A DNA stretch of 12,752 nucleotides from an uncultured Oxalobacteraceae bacterium (GTDB lineage: Bacteria; Pseudomonadota; Gammaproteobacteria; Burkholderiales; Burkholderiaceae), in assembly GCA_946478765.1 (NCBI GenBank), contig CAMLDH010000085.1, positions 1 to 12,752 of the forward strand, given 5' to 3'. Of this stretch, positions 6,929-12,752 are shown piece after piece (position 1 is the stretch's first letter; every line of letters starts with the position of its first letter). The notes below the pieces were generated by a model. The model was not told where the DNA came from and ran no database searches. It saw nothing but the letters and a program-made list of their open reading frames with translations. The position numbers were made by a program, and so were the translations under genes.

Positions 6929-7052
6929 AACGCAAGACATCATCAAAGCCGTACGTTGTACACCGGCAGAGTACGCGTGGGTGCGCACAATGGCGCTGTC
7001 GATGGCCGCTGAGTCACGTGGGGGAGGGCGGTTTCAGAAAACAAGTAAGAAT
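6929..7052. other. Non-coding stretch after the cytochrome gene
   Basis: I find no gene and no classical terminator. CGTAC/GTACG half-sites near 6950-6975 and the palindrome GTGCGCAC are short and lack a T-run. A G-rich block followed by TTTCAGAAAACA (about 7021-7042) faintly recalls a Tn3-family terminal repeat, but the match is too weak to call. Confidence 0.4.
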
Positions 7053-7169
7053 CTATTTGGCCAAACTGCTGATAATCTCGCTGGCAATCTCGCTGGCCAG
7101 GTATTCAACTGCTTGTGATTCATTCTCACGAAGCGCTTTCCAGCCGTCTACGTATGAAATTCGGTCAAA
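7053..7169 (-). pseudogene. C-terminal fragment of an unrecognised protein
   Basis: Immediately downstream of the ATPase stub, a different minus-strand frame reads [18 protein letters not shown], then QAVEYLASEIASEIISSLAK and a TAG stop at 7053-7055. The composition is protein-like (amphipathic, charged, ending in Lys), but there is no start: upstream the frame runs into the ATPase frame. It is probably the tail of a gene cut when sequences were joined near 7165. I do not recognise the family, and a chance open frame is possible. Confidence 0.35.
7074..7097. repeat. Tandem duplication of 12 bp
   Basis: AATCTCGCTGGC occurs twice back to back. In the minus-strand frame it doubles ASEI, so the repeat keeps that frame open. 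Confidence 0.8.
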
Positions 7170-7437
7170 GCGCCTTGTTGCGCAAGCGCAGCGCATTCGT
7201 GATCACCGACACCGAACTCAGGCTCATCGCCGCGCTCGCGATCATCGGGCTCAATAACAGCCCAAGCCACGGATAAAGCACACCGGCCGCGATCGGCACA
7301 CCCAGAAAATTGTAAATGAAGGCGAAGAACAGGTTTTGCCGGATGTTTTTCATCGTGTGCCGGCTCAAGAGCCGCGCCTTCGCGATGCCGCGCAAATCGC
7401 CCTTGACCAGCACGATGCGCGCACTGTTCATTGCGAC
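7165..7437 (-). pseudogene. copA: C-terminal remnant of a copper-translocating P-type ATPase
   Basis: Only about the last 90 residues of an ATPase of around 750-800 residues remain. The remnant covers the end of the hinge region ([18 protein letters not shown]) and the last two membrane helices: [21 protein letters not shown] sequence, [27 protein letters not shown] and [10 protein letters not shown]. The [10 protein letters not shown](x)NALRLR ending is the signature of Cu+ or Cu2+-exporting P1B ATPases. The natural stop is kept (TGA, 7165-7167). On the 5' side the match fails after the Val-Ala-Met of the hinge, at about 7437, where the codon expected to be Asp is TTA, and the next gene's ribosome binding site begins at 7442. 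The phosphorylation and metal-binding domains are absent, so it cannot pump. It marks one edge of the mobile DNA. Confidence 0.85.
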
Positions 7438-7451
7438 TAATGAGGTAGGCT

Positions 7452-7778
7452 GTGACTGATAAAGTGCTAAAATTTCCTACACGTGATAACACTTCGCCAG
7501 CGGGTGGCGGGGGATCGGAGCCACCAATGGAATTGATAGAACGCGTTGCACATCTTGAAACTGACATGCGAGACGTTAGGGATAGGCTTGCGCGAGTTGA
7601 AATAAAGTTGGATGCATTCGCAACGAAAGCCGATTTAAGTGCGGCTGAGTCTAAGCTTGCAACGACTATCTATCAATCCATCAATGCGCAGACATGGAAG
7701 CTAGTCACCTTTGTTTGTAGCTTCGGCACGGTGCTGGTTGGTGCAACTTATTACATCGCCACGCATGTCCCAAAATAG
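7452..7778 (+). CDS. Small coiled-coil protein with a C-terminal membrane helix (XhlA-like)
   Basis: 108 residues beginning with GTG, with GAGG 6 nt upstream. After a Gly-rich linker ([11 protein letters not shown]), residues ~27-75 form a heptad-rich segment ([20 protein letters not shown], then [19 protein letters not shown]). A single membrane helix follows at about 85-103 ([20 protein letters not shown]), with a short basic tail. This layout is common in phage and integrative-element proteins annotated as hemolysin XhlA-like or hypothetical; XhlA acts with a holin in some phages. No function is assigned here. It lies directly at the break in the ATPase stub and is followed by a strong terminator, so it looks like a self-contained cargo gene. 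Confidence 0.75.
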   Translation: MTDKVLKFPTRDNTSPAGGGGSEPPMELIERVAHLETDMRDVRDRLARVEIKLDAFATKADLSAAESKLATTIYQSINAQTWKLVTFVCSFGTVLVGATYYIATHVPK

Positions 7779-7812
7779 CAAGCGCAAGAAAAGCTAACCG
7801 AACTTCTTCAGT

Positions 7813-8145
7813 TCAAACAAGGCCCCGGACTCGCATGGCGCGATCTGGGGCTTTTCTTTGGAGCCTGTCCGGGCTGAATTCATAAACGGCGGCGTCCGGT
7901 TGCGGGATGCCCATGCGCACCATGACCGGGCGCATGTTCATCTGGTAGGCGCGGTACTCGGCTTCCATGGCTGACAGGCGCAGGATTTCCGGCACCCACC
8001 ACGGCATTTTTTCCGAATAGTCGAGATAGTTGCGAACCGTTCGTTCCGACCGGCGCAGGCGCTTGGCGATGTCGCGCACGGTGCGGCCTTGCATGTAAAA
8101 TCGGAGGTCATTGGGGTTGCCGTAACGCAGATTCGGGTATTTCAA
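7813..8145 (-). CDS. Phage-type helix-turn-helix protein
   Basis: Small probable DNA-binding protein. The conserved part starts at KYPNLRYGNPNDLRFY and contains a helix-turn-helix of the form GRTVRDIAKRLRRSERTVRNYL, followed by MPWWVPEILRLSAMEAEYR. I recall similar proteins from betaproteobacterial prophages and genomic islands. I choose the TTG at 8145 (110 residues) because GGAG lies 6 nt upstream and homology-like sequence begins right after. Alternatives in the same frame are GTG at 8157 and ATG at 8223, neither with a ribosome binding site; the ATG lies within a promoter-like inverted repeat. The C-terminal ~15 residues are encoded by the arms of the terminator of the convergent gene, so the natural tail may have been replaced. 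Its target is unknown. Confidence 0.7.
   Translation of the reverse strand: MKYPNLRYGNPNDLRFYMQGRTVRDIAKRLRRSERTVRNYLDYSEKMPWWVPEILRLSAMEAEYRAYQMNMRPVMVRMGIPQPDAAVYEFSPDRLQRKAPDRAMRVRGLV
7819..7859 (+). terminator. Intrinsic (rho-independent) terminator
   Basis: An 11-bp stem with two G·T pairs (7819-7829 with 7844-7854, core GCCCC/GGGGC) and a 14-nt loop, followed by TTTTCTTT at 7852-7859. It ends the transcript of the 7452-7778 gene. It lies inside the last codons of the convergent minus-strand gene. Confidence 0.85.
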
Positions 8146-8220
8146 GTCATTCTCCACGGAAACAATAGTTACTTCTTGAAACTGGTGATGGGAAGCGGGC
8201 TGGCCGGATTCACAATTTCG

Positions 8221-8236
8221 CATAATTTATATTATG
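8221..8236. repeat. AT-rich inverted repeat, possible operator/promoter of the HTH gene
   Basis: CATAAT-TTAT-ATTATG has perfect 6-bp arms. On the minus strand TTGACA, a consensus -35 element, overlaps its upstream arm (8240-8235). A self-binding site of the HTH protein is plausible; no good -10 hexamer is seen at 17 bp. Confidence 0.4.
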
Positions 8237-8282
8237 TCAAATCGTCGCAGGAAATTACGCGCAGTATTGGCATGGTTTGACG

Positions 8283-8335
8283 TCCGGCGAACTAAATGTG
8301 GTCAATTAGTGGAAGTAAATCTGGAACTCGCCGGA
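8283..8335. repeat. Inverted repeat with 8-bp arms
   Basis: TCCGGCGA (8283-8290) and TCGCCGGA (8328-8335) are exact reverse complements separated by 37 nt, in the gap between the HTH gene and the recombinase gene. The meaning is unknown; a recombination or regulator site is possible. Confidence 0.5.
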
Positions 8336-8344
8336 TGAAATGAA

Positions 8345-8386
8345 CTAAAAGTGAGGCAGTCCACCTTCGAAACCTAGGTCCTGCCT
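8345..8386 (-). terminator. Possible terminator after the recombinase gene
   Basis: On the minus strand, AGGCAG (8386-8381) pairs with CTGCCT (8359-8354). An inner ACCT/AGGT pairing is also possible, and CACTTTT follows. The stem overlaps the recombinase stop codon. The T-run is short, so this is a weak call. Confidence 0.4.
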
Positions 8387-9470
8387 ATTCCGCGGCGCGT
8401 TCGGCGATCGATGTGACCAATTCATCGTGCCGCTCGATATCCGATTTGTGGAGATAAGTTGCGGTCGTCGACAAGTTGGCGTGGCCGGCGTTGTCCTGGA
8501 GTGTTTTCAAAGCCACCCCATTATTTGCGTGCTTCGTCAGCATCGTGTGCCGGAGCCAGTGAGCTGAGGCATTCCGCAGGGCCGCCGCCGAATCGCCATC
8601 TCCATCCTTGTCTGCCAAGTTAGCGGCCATCGCAAACAGTCCTTTCATCGAATCGGCCGCAGCTTCATCCGTTACGCCCACCAACGCCTTCCCGCGACTG
8701 TTGAGGATCAACGGCGTACCATCGTCCCTGACGGTCGTAGCCGAAAGCCCGAATGCCGAGCGGTAAGCCTTGTACGCATTGAGCATTTCGGGGGCTACCG
8801 GTAGCCGACGCGGCTTGTTGCCTTTTCCAACCACATCAAGCCACCAGCGCCCATCTTCCTCTACGTATAGCGCCCCCATTCTCCCTGCAGCCAGTTCGGA
8901 TAGCCTGGCACCGGTCGTCAGGAACGCGACAAAAAGGAAGCAATCGCGCGCCTTGGCGCGATCAGCTGCCGGCGTCCCGCCGGGCAAACCTCGGATCGCC
9001 TTGTAGATCCATTCAACGGCACGGCCGCCGAGGTATCGTGTAACCCGTGCTTCCCGATTGGTCTTTACATTTTTCACTAGGCTGCCTGCATTGCGGGCCA
9101 GGTACCCGGCATTGGTGGCAAAGGTCATGAGCGACTTCACGACGCGAAACGCTTGGCGTACGCTAGGCTCGGACAGCGGACCGGAGAATGGCCGCCACCG
9201 CGGGTCTTGTCGTGGCCAACGGGTCGGCGAGATCCACTGTTCGGCCGGCTGCGGATCCCGTAGCCAGTCTTTATATGCAACCAGGTCTTCGACTCGAAGA
9301 TTGGCCAATGTGAACTGGTGAGACTGACACCAGAGTAAAAACCGGCCAAGCTCGGTCTTTGTGCTCTTCAACGATTTGAGTTGGGCTGCCTGCGATGCAC
9401 TCGCTGCAGAAGGGAAAAAGCCCTCGATCGGATTGGTTCGTGAATGGACAATTGCCGCCACTGGGGCCAA
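8385..9470 (-). CDS. Tyrosine recombinase (site-specific integrase, TnpS-like)
   Basis: Catalyses site-specific strand exchange. Numbering from the TTG at 9470 (361 residues), the core-binding domain starts near STKTELGRFLLWC (35-48) and the catalytic domain fills the second half. All active-site residues are visible: R189 (TTGARLSEL), K216 (VVGKGNK), H304 and R307 (HWLRHT), H330 (AGHANLSTT) and nucleophile Y339 (TATYLH). The gene therefore looks intact. The start is uncertain: TTG 9470, GTG 9461 and TTG 9371 are in frame, none has a ribosome binding site, and the first two overlap the divergent KfrA-type gene. With that gene and a Tn3 transposase tail nearby, it fits TnpS, the tyrosine recombinase that resolves cointegrates of Tn4651-type transposons. 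A stand-alone island integrase is the alternative. Confidence 0.85.
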   Translation of the reverse strand: MAPVAAIVHSRTNPIEGFFPSAASASQAAQLKSLKSTKTELGRFLLWCQSHQFTLANLRVEDLVAYKDWLRDPQPAEQWISPTRWPRQDPRWRPFSGPLSEPSVRQAFRVVKSLMTFATNAGYLARNAGSLVKNVKTNREARVTRYLGGRAVEWIYKAIRGLPGGTPAADRAKARDCFLFVAFLTTGARLSELAAGRMGALYVEEDGRWWLDVVGKGNKPRRLPVAPEMLNAYKAYRSAFGLSATTVRDDGTPLILNSRGKALVGVTDEAAADSMKGLFAMAANLADKDGDGDSAAALRNASAHWLRHTMLTKHANNGVALKTLQDNAGHANLSTTATYLHKSDIERHDELVTSIAERAAE

Positions 9471-10254
9471 GAAAGGCAGCGACGGCGACGTTCAGCGTGA
9501 CATTTCGCTTTGGTACGCTGATCTTCTGAAGCTGAAGCGGACGCAGTCGGTCGGAGCATTGCCTGATCCTGTTGCCGCCCTCACCCGCGATCTTTGGCAA
9601 CTGTCTGTCGATTGTGCAAATGATCAGCTTGCCGCAGAGAGGCAGTCGTTGGAGCGTGAGAAAAATGAGGCAAATAAGATGGTTGAGCTGGCTCGCGCGG
9701 AGGCGGTGGCCGCCGTTGCCTTGACTGCGCAGCTGAAATCCGCCGTCGCGATCGCGAACGAAACGATCGCGGGCCGAGACGAAACCATAAAGAGGCTGGA
9801 AGCTTCTTTGGTTCAATGCCAGGCCGTTCTGCTGGCAAAAGAGGAGCGCATCGAGAGCTTGAGCGCAGAACTTGCGCGCAAAGCGGAAGAGCATGCTGCA
9901 GGGATGGTGGAACGAGACGGACTGCGTAAGCACGCCCTCCTCCAAATTGACCAGGCCAGGGGCGAGGCGCGGCACTGGAAGTCGGAATTTGAACGCGTTG
10001 ACCAGGAGAATAAGTCGACGGTCGAACTGCTGCGCCAAAAGGCCTCGAGCTTGTCAAACGAGTTGGCTGGTGCGCTCGGCCGGTTAGGCGCAACGGAGGA
10101 TTCTTTAAGGGCAGCGACACAACGAACGCAGGTTTTGGAGAAGGAACTGGCTCTGACCTTCACCGCATCAGGTACTGGAGTTAATCCATCCAGGAAGCGC
10201 ATACAAGGGGGCAATTCTGTCCGCTCATTAGTCCCGCGAAGAAAGCTCAGGTGA
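9361..10254 (+). CDS. KfrA-type DNA-binding coiled-coil protein (TnpT-like)
   Basis: 297 residues. The N terminus (about 5-60) matches the KfrA N-terminal DNA-binding domain in form (AACDALAAEGKKPSIGLVRE, then KKGSDGDVQRDISLW). Residues ~90-275 are a long Ala/Glu/Lys/Arg-rich coiled coil, followed by a basic tail (PRRKLR). KfrA proteins bind plasmid DNA through the N domain and oligomerise through the coil. In Tn4651 the protein TnpT, encoded divergently from the recombinase TnpS, promotes cointegrate resolution at the rst site; this gene holds the same place. The start is GTG 9361 or TTG 9376; an in-frame stop at 9325 rules out a longer one, and there is no clear ribosome binding site. Its promoter must lie inside the recombinase gene. 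Confidence 0.8.
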   Translation: MLFNDLSWAACDALAAEGKKPSIGLVREWTIAATGAKKGSDGDVQRDISLWYADLLKLKRTQSVGALPDPVAALTRDLWQLSVDCANDQLAAERQSLEREKNEANKMVELARAEAVAAVALTAQLKSAVAIANETIAGRDETIKRLEASLVQCQAVLLAKEERIESLSAELARKAEEHAAGMVERDGLRKHALLQIDQARGEARHWKSEFERVDQENKSTVELLRQKASSLSNELAGALGRLGATEDSLRAATQRTQVLEKELALTFTASGTGVNPSRKRIQGGNSVRSLVPRRKLR

Positions 10255-10275
10255 CAGCGACGGCTTCGGCTATAC

Positions 10276-10440
10276 CTAAGGCAACGCTGATTAAGTCCAC
10301 CGCTTCATAGATCATGCGTTAAAAGCTGAAGAGAAAACAAACCTGGCAGGCAAGGATGAAACAACAAGCTCTGGCAATGGCCGCCGATCAAGGCGCCGGA
10401 TTTGAACAGCATCGCAAACCGACCCGGCGCGATGTGTTCG
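10276..10440 (+). mobile_element. Left end of an IS5-family insertion sequence (truncated)
   Basis: CTAA at 10276-10279 fits the CTAR target used by the IS5 family, and the element would begin GGCAACGCTGATTAAGT at 10280. Its transposase starts at ATG 10356 and reads MKQQALAMAADQ, then FEQHRKPTRRDVF. That is the typical beginning of IS5-group transposases, which usually continue for over 300 residues. Homology stops at about 10438, where the frame runs into the Tn3-family transposase sequence. The rest of the element, including its right end and second CTAA copy, is missing, so a deletion followed or accompanied insertion. Confidence 0.7.
10356..10440 (+). pseudogene. IS5-family transposase, N-terminal stub
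   Basis: About 28 residues only (MKQQALAMAADQGAGFE, then HRKPTRRDVF) before the frame passes into foreign sequence. The DDE catalytic domain is absent, so it is inactive. Confidence 0.75.
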
Positions 10441-10773
10441 CAGAACCGACTCGAATCCTACCACCAGTTACGCTCGGCGATCGCGCAGGTCGGCGGCAAG
10501 AAGGAACTGACAGGAAGGACCGACATCGAGATCGAAATCAGCAACCAATGCGCGCGCTTGGTCGCCAACGCGATTGTCTTCTACAACTCGGCGATCCTGT
10601 CGCGGCTGCTGAAGAAGTACCAGGCCAGCGGCAACGAGAAGGCGTTGGCACTGATCAAGTTGATTTCGCCGGTGGCATGGCGGCACGTGCACTTGAATGG
10701 GCGCTACGGTTTCCGCGATGGCGGGCAGGCTATCGATTTGGACGCGGTCATCCAAGGGTTGGACTTGGGGTGA
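10441..10773 (+). pseudogene. tnpA: Tn3-family transposase, C-terminal fragment
   Basis: About 110 residues of a transposase of nearly 1000 residues. The fragment opens at NRLESYHQLRSAIAQVGGKK and runs through TDIEIEISNQCARLVANAI, YNSAILSRLL, ISPVAWRHVHLNGRYGF and DLDAVIQGLDLG to a natural TGA stop. This is the characteristic end of Tn3-family TnpA, including the last catalytic-core region (NQCARLxANAIxxYN). The N-terminal ~90% is gone, replaced by the IS5-family stub, and no start of its own is expected to be used (an ATG at 10402 lies in the IS part). With the recombinase and KfrA-type genes upstream, it identifies the element as a broken Tn3-family transposon. Confidence 0.85.
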
Positions 10774-10950
10774 GACTGTGAGGAGCAATCGTGATGGCCT
10801 CCTTCAACGACTACCGCGGCAAAGCGGCGATCCAAGTTTCCAACTCAAGATCGGTTACCTTGGCACCTGTGTCGGAAAAAATTTGCTGGGCATGCGCCCC
10901 CTTGGAAAGCTCAACATAACTGTTCCATTGCACCCCAAACCGCAGATTCA
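10774..10950. other. Stretch beyond the transposase tail, no convincing gene
   Basis: A 41-codon frame starts at ATG 10794 (MASFNDYRGKAAIQ) with AGGAG upstream and ends with TAA at 10917-10919. I recognise no family and give it low weight. Tn3-family transposons should end with a terminal inverted repeat within roughly 50-100 bp of the tnpA stop; I see no sequence here that pairs with a second copy elsewhere in the window, so that end may be lost. Confidence 0.4.
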
Positions 10951-10951
10951 G

Positions 10952-10969
10952 ACCCATTCGCCAATGGGT
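10952..10969 (-). repeat. Hairpin just after the histidine kinase stop
   Basis: ACCCATT/AATGGGT arms pair perfectly around a 4-nt loop, 2 nt past the kinase stop codon. The hairpin could stop or stabilise the kinase mRNA, but no T-run follows, so it is not a classical intrinsic terminator. Confidence 0.55.
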
Positions 10970-10971
10970 TC

Positions 10972-12752
10972 TCAAACAATTCCGTTTTTTGCAGCAAGTA
11001 TTTCCTCCATGCGACGATACAGCAGCCTGGGCGAGACTGGTTTATGCAGTAGCGGTATGCCCGAAGCGTTCGCTTCGCTGAGCCTGTCCGGCGCAGTATC
11101 ACCGGTAATGAGCAGCGCCGGTATCTCGGCGCCGCATTGCGCGCGCAACGCGGCGATCGCTTGCGCGCCATTGCGTTGCTCGCGCAAGCGATAATCGCAG
11201 AGAATCATATCCGGCCGATGTGCGCGCGCCGACGCCAGCGCATCCTCGATCGATTCGACCGTCTCGACTTCGCAGCCCCAATCGCGCAACAGATGCAGCA
11301 TGCCGGCACGCACCGCGTCTTCATCGTCGACCACCAGTACACGAGCATGAAGCCTGCCCGCCAAGGACGGCGCGCCGTTACAGGCATCGTCTTTGACTGT
11401 CGCGACATCGGCGATTGGCAATGCCAAGCGGAATACGCTGCCGCGCCCGGGTGTGGACCGCAAGGACAAGTCGTGTCCCAGGGTTTTCGCCAAACCGCCG
11501 GCGATCGCCAAACCCAGGCCCAAGCCTTTGCGGCGGTCCCGTTCGGGATTGCCAAGTTGATGGAATTCACGAAATATTTCTTGATGCTGATCCGGAGCGA
11601 TGCCGATGCCGGTATCCCATATTTCCACGGCTATGTGATCGCTGCGCCTGCGGCAGGCCAGCAATATACCGCCTTCCTCGGTATAGCGGATCGCGTTCGA
11701 CATCAGATTGCGCACGATCAGATCGACCAGCGCCGGATCGGAATGCACGGCCGCAACGGTGTCGCGTGAACGGTAGAGCAAGTCTTTGGCATTGGCTTGC
11801 GGCGCCAGATTGTTTTCAATCTTGTTCAACAAAGGCTGCAAATGGAATGGGCGCGGATTCGCTTCGATCACGCCGGCCTCGATACGCGAAAAATCGAGCA
11901 GGGTATCGAGCATTTCAGCCGAAGCAGTCGCCGCCGAACGCACGCTGGCCAATATCTCGCGCTGAGAAACGTTCAGTTCACTGCGCGCCAGCACTTCCAG
12001 GAACAAGCCTTGCGCATGGATCGGCTGGCGCAAATCATGGCTGGCCGCCGCCAGGAAACGGGATTTGGCGAGTGTCGCCGACTCGGCTACATCCTTCTGG
12101 TCGGAAAGCCGTTGCTTGGCCTCCTCAGCCCGTTGCATCGCGCTTTGCAGTTCCAGCGTCCGGTCTGCCACCAGACGTTCCAGATTGAGATTGACTTCAA
12201 GCATGCTGTCGCGTCCTTCCTGCAATTTGGACGCCATGAGGTTGAAGCCTTGTTCCAGTTCCGCCAGTTCGCCGCCGGAGTTCGCCGCAATTCGAGTATC
12301 CAGTTTGCCCTGCGCCATGAGATTGACCCCTCCCAACAGCCTGGACAAGGGGGCGGCGATGCTGCGGCTCATTTGCAATGCCAGCGCGGAAGCGATTACG
12401 GTGCCGAACAGGCCGATCATGATGCTGATCAGGATGAAGGCATTCTTGGTGCGCTCGCTGGCGGCGGTGCTCAGCTCCAAGTAGACAAATCCCAGTACTT
12501 TTGGGGCCAGCGGTTTGGTATCGGTTTCCTGCGACAACAGGTCGAAATTGTCGTTCCCGGATTTTCCCTGACGGATCGCGGCTCCGAAAATGAGCGAACC
12601 GCGCTCGCCCGGCACGATCTCGCCCGCGCGCGCGGCCGCCGCCTGCGTGACGCTCAGGACGCTCGGCTTGCCGCCATATGCCATGCCGCCGTTGTCCGCA
12701 CTGCGCACGCTGGCCGCCATTGCGTCATCCTCCTTCAGCACCGCATCGATCA
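10972..12752 (-). CDS. Hybrid sensor histidine kinase (partial, 5' end off the window)
   Basis: Membrane signalling kinase; the last 592 residues are visible and the frame stays open to the edge, so the GTG at 12741 is probably internal. Order: end of an extracytoplasmic sensor region; a membrane helix (AFILISIMIGLFGTVIASAL); a HAMP linker (SRSIAAPLSRLLGG to about GFNLMASKL); a coiled coil; an H box (ASHDLRQPIHAQGLFLE, phospho-His codon at 12037-12039); an N box (NLMSNAIRYTEEGG); G boxes (WDTGIGIAP, GLGLGLAI); then a receiver domain (VLVVDDEDAVRAG, phospho-Asp in ILCDYRL at 11194-11196, Lys in LLHKPV). All key residues are present. It should autophosphorylate and pass phosphate to its own receiver and on to a separate partner. 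The partner regulator and the signal are not in the window. It lies beside the transposon remnant, but nothing suggests the two are linked functionally. Confidence 0.9.
   Translation of the reverse strand, partial: IDAVLKEDDAMAASVRSADNGGMAYGGKPSVLSVTQAAAARAGEIVPGERGSLIFGAAIRQGKSGNDNFDLLSQETDTKPLAPKVLGFVYLELSTAASERTKNAFILISIMIGLFGTVIASALALQMSRSIAAPLSRLLGGVNLMAQGKLDTRIAANSGGELAELEQGFNLMASKLQEGRDSMLEVNLNLERLVADRTLELQSAMQRAEEAKQRLSDQKDVAESATLAKSRFLAAASHDLRQPIHAQGLFLEVLARSELNVSQREILASVRSAATASAEMLDTLLDFSRIEAGVIEANPRPFHLQPLLNKIENNLAPQANAKDLLYRSRDTVAAVHSDPALVDLIVRNLMSNAIRYTEEGGILLACRRRSDHIAVEIWDTGIGIAPDQHQEIFREFHQLGNPERDRRKGLGLGLAIAGGLAKTLGHDLSLRSTPGRGSVFRLALPIADVATVKDDACNGAPSLAGRLHARVLVVDDEDAVRAGMLHLLRDWGCEVETVESIEDALASARAHRPDMILCDYRLREQRNGAQAIAALRAQCGAEIPALLITGDTAPDRLSEANASGIPLLHKPVSPRLLYRRMEEILAAKNGIV

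Noticed and set aside
6950..6985. Terminator after the cytochrome gene
   Set aside because: Only 5-bp half-sites and a short palindrome, with no following T-run.
7018..7045. Tn3-type terminal inverted repeat beginning with a G-run and TTTCAGAAAACA
   Set aside because: It resembles known repeats only loosely, and I found no matching inverted copy beyond the transposase tail.
8360..8385. tRNA-like T-arm sequence around TTCGAA, as an integrase attachment site
   Set aside because: The surrounding bases do not form a T-arm or acceptor stem, and no second copy is visible in the window.
10468..10788. Minus-strand open frame opposite the transposase tail
   Set aside because: Antisense to a clear Tn3 TnpA C-terminus and without motifs.
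11137..12188. Long plus-strand frames opposite the histidine kinase
   Set aside because: The minus-strand kinase has every expected motif through this region; the plus frames have none.

Overview
The window looks like a chromosomal stretch of a Gram-negative betaproteobacterium, probably Burkholderiales. I infer this from the moderately GC-rich base use, the SsuA/NrtA-type transporter genes, and transposon remnants of a kind common in that group. No rRNA or tRNA gene and no CRISPR array is visible.

Positions 1-5258 (minus strand) hold a tight five-gene operon. In transcription order it encodes an AprA-like FAD flavoprotein (5258-3528), an AprB-like small ferredoxin with two 4Fe-4S sites (3513-3280), a ten-repeat HEAT protein (3268-2315), an exported ABC substrate-binding protein (2318-864) and an ABC permease that runs off the left edge (861-1). 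Gaps are 14 nt, 11 nt, a 4-nt overlap and 2 nt, and each start I assign has a Shine-Dalgarno-like sequence. The flavoprotein and ferredoxin resemble adenylylsulfate (APS) reductase, but their partners are an SsuA/TauA/NrtA-class importer and a HEAT protein rather than sulfate-respiration genes. The binding protein also carries a C-terminal extension of about 120 residues that reads like a NosL-type domain. This is the best candidate in the window for an undescribed system: uptake of a small, probably sulfur- or nitrogen-containing anion coupled to a cytoplasmic redox pair. The substrate is not visible from sequence.

Positions 5259-5575 are a divergent intergenic region with an inverted repeat. 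Facing away from the operon, 5576-6928 encodes an exported diheme c-type cytochrome whose tail resembles the cytochrome c peroxidase/MauG group.

Positions 6929-10971 are a scrapyard of mobile DNA. From left to right it holds: the C-terminal stub of a copper-type P1B ATPase (7437-7165), cut off at its 5' side; a small coiled-coil/membrane protein (7452-7778) ending in a strong intrinsic terminator; a convergent helix-turn-helix protein; a tyrosine recombinase with all catalytic residues (8385-9470); a divergent KfrA-type DNA-binding coiled-coil protein whose start overlaps the recombinase start; the left end of an IS5-family element; and the last ~110 codons of a Tn3-family transposase. The recombinase/KfrA pair plus the Tn3 TnpA tail fit a decayed Tn4651-like transposon that uses a TnpS/TnpT cointegrate-resolution module.

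Positions 10972-12752 (minus strand) encode the C-terminal ~590 residues of a membrane-bound hybrid histidine kinase (HAMP, kinase, receiver), whose 5' end is beyond the right edge.
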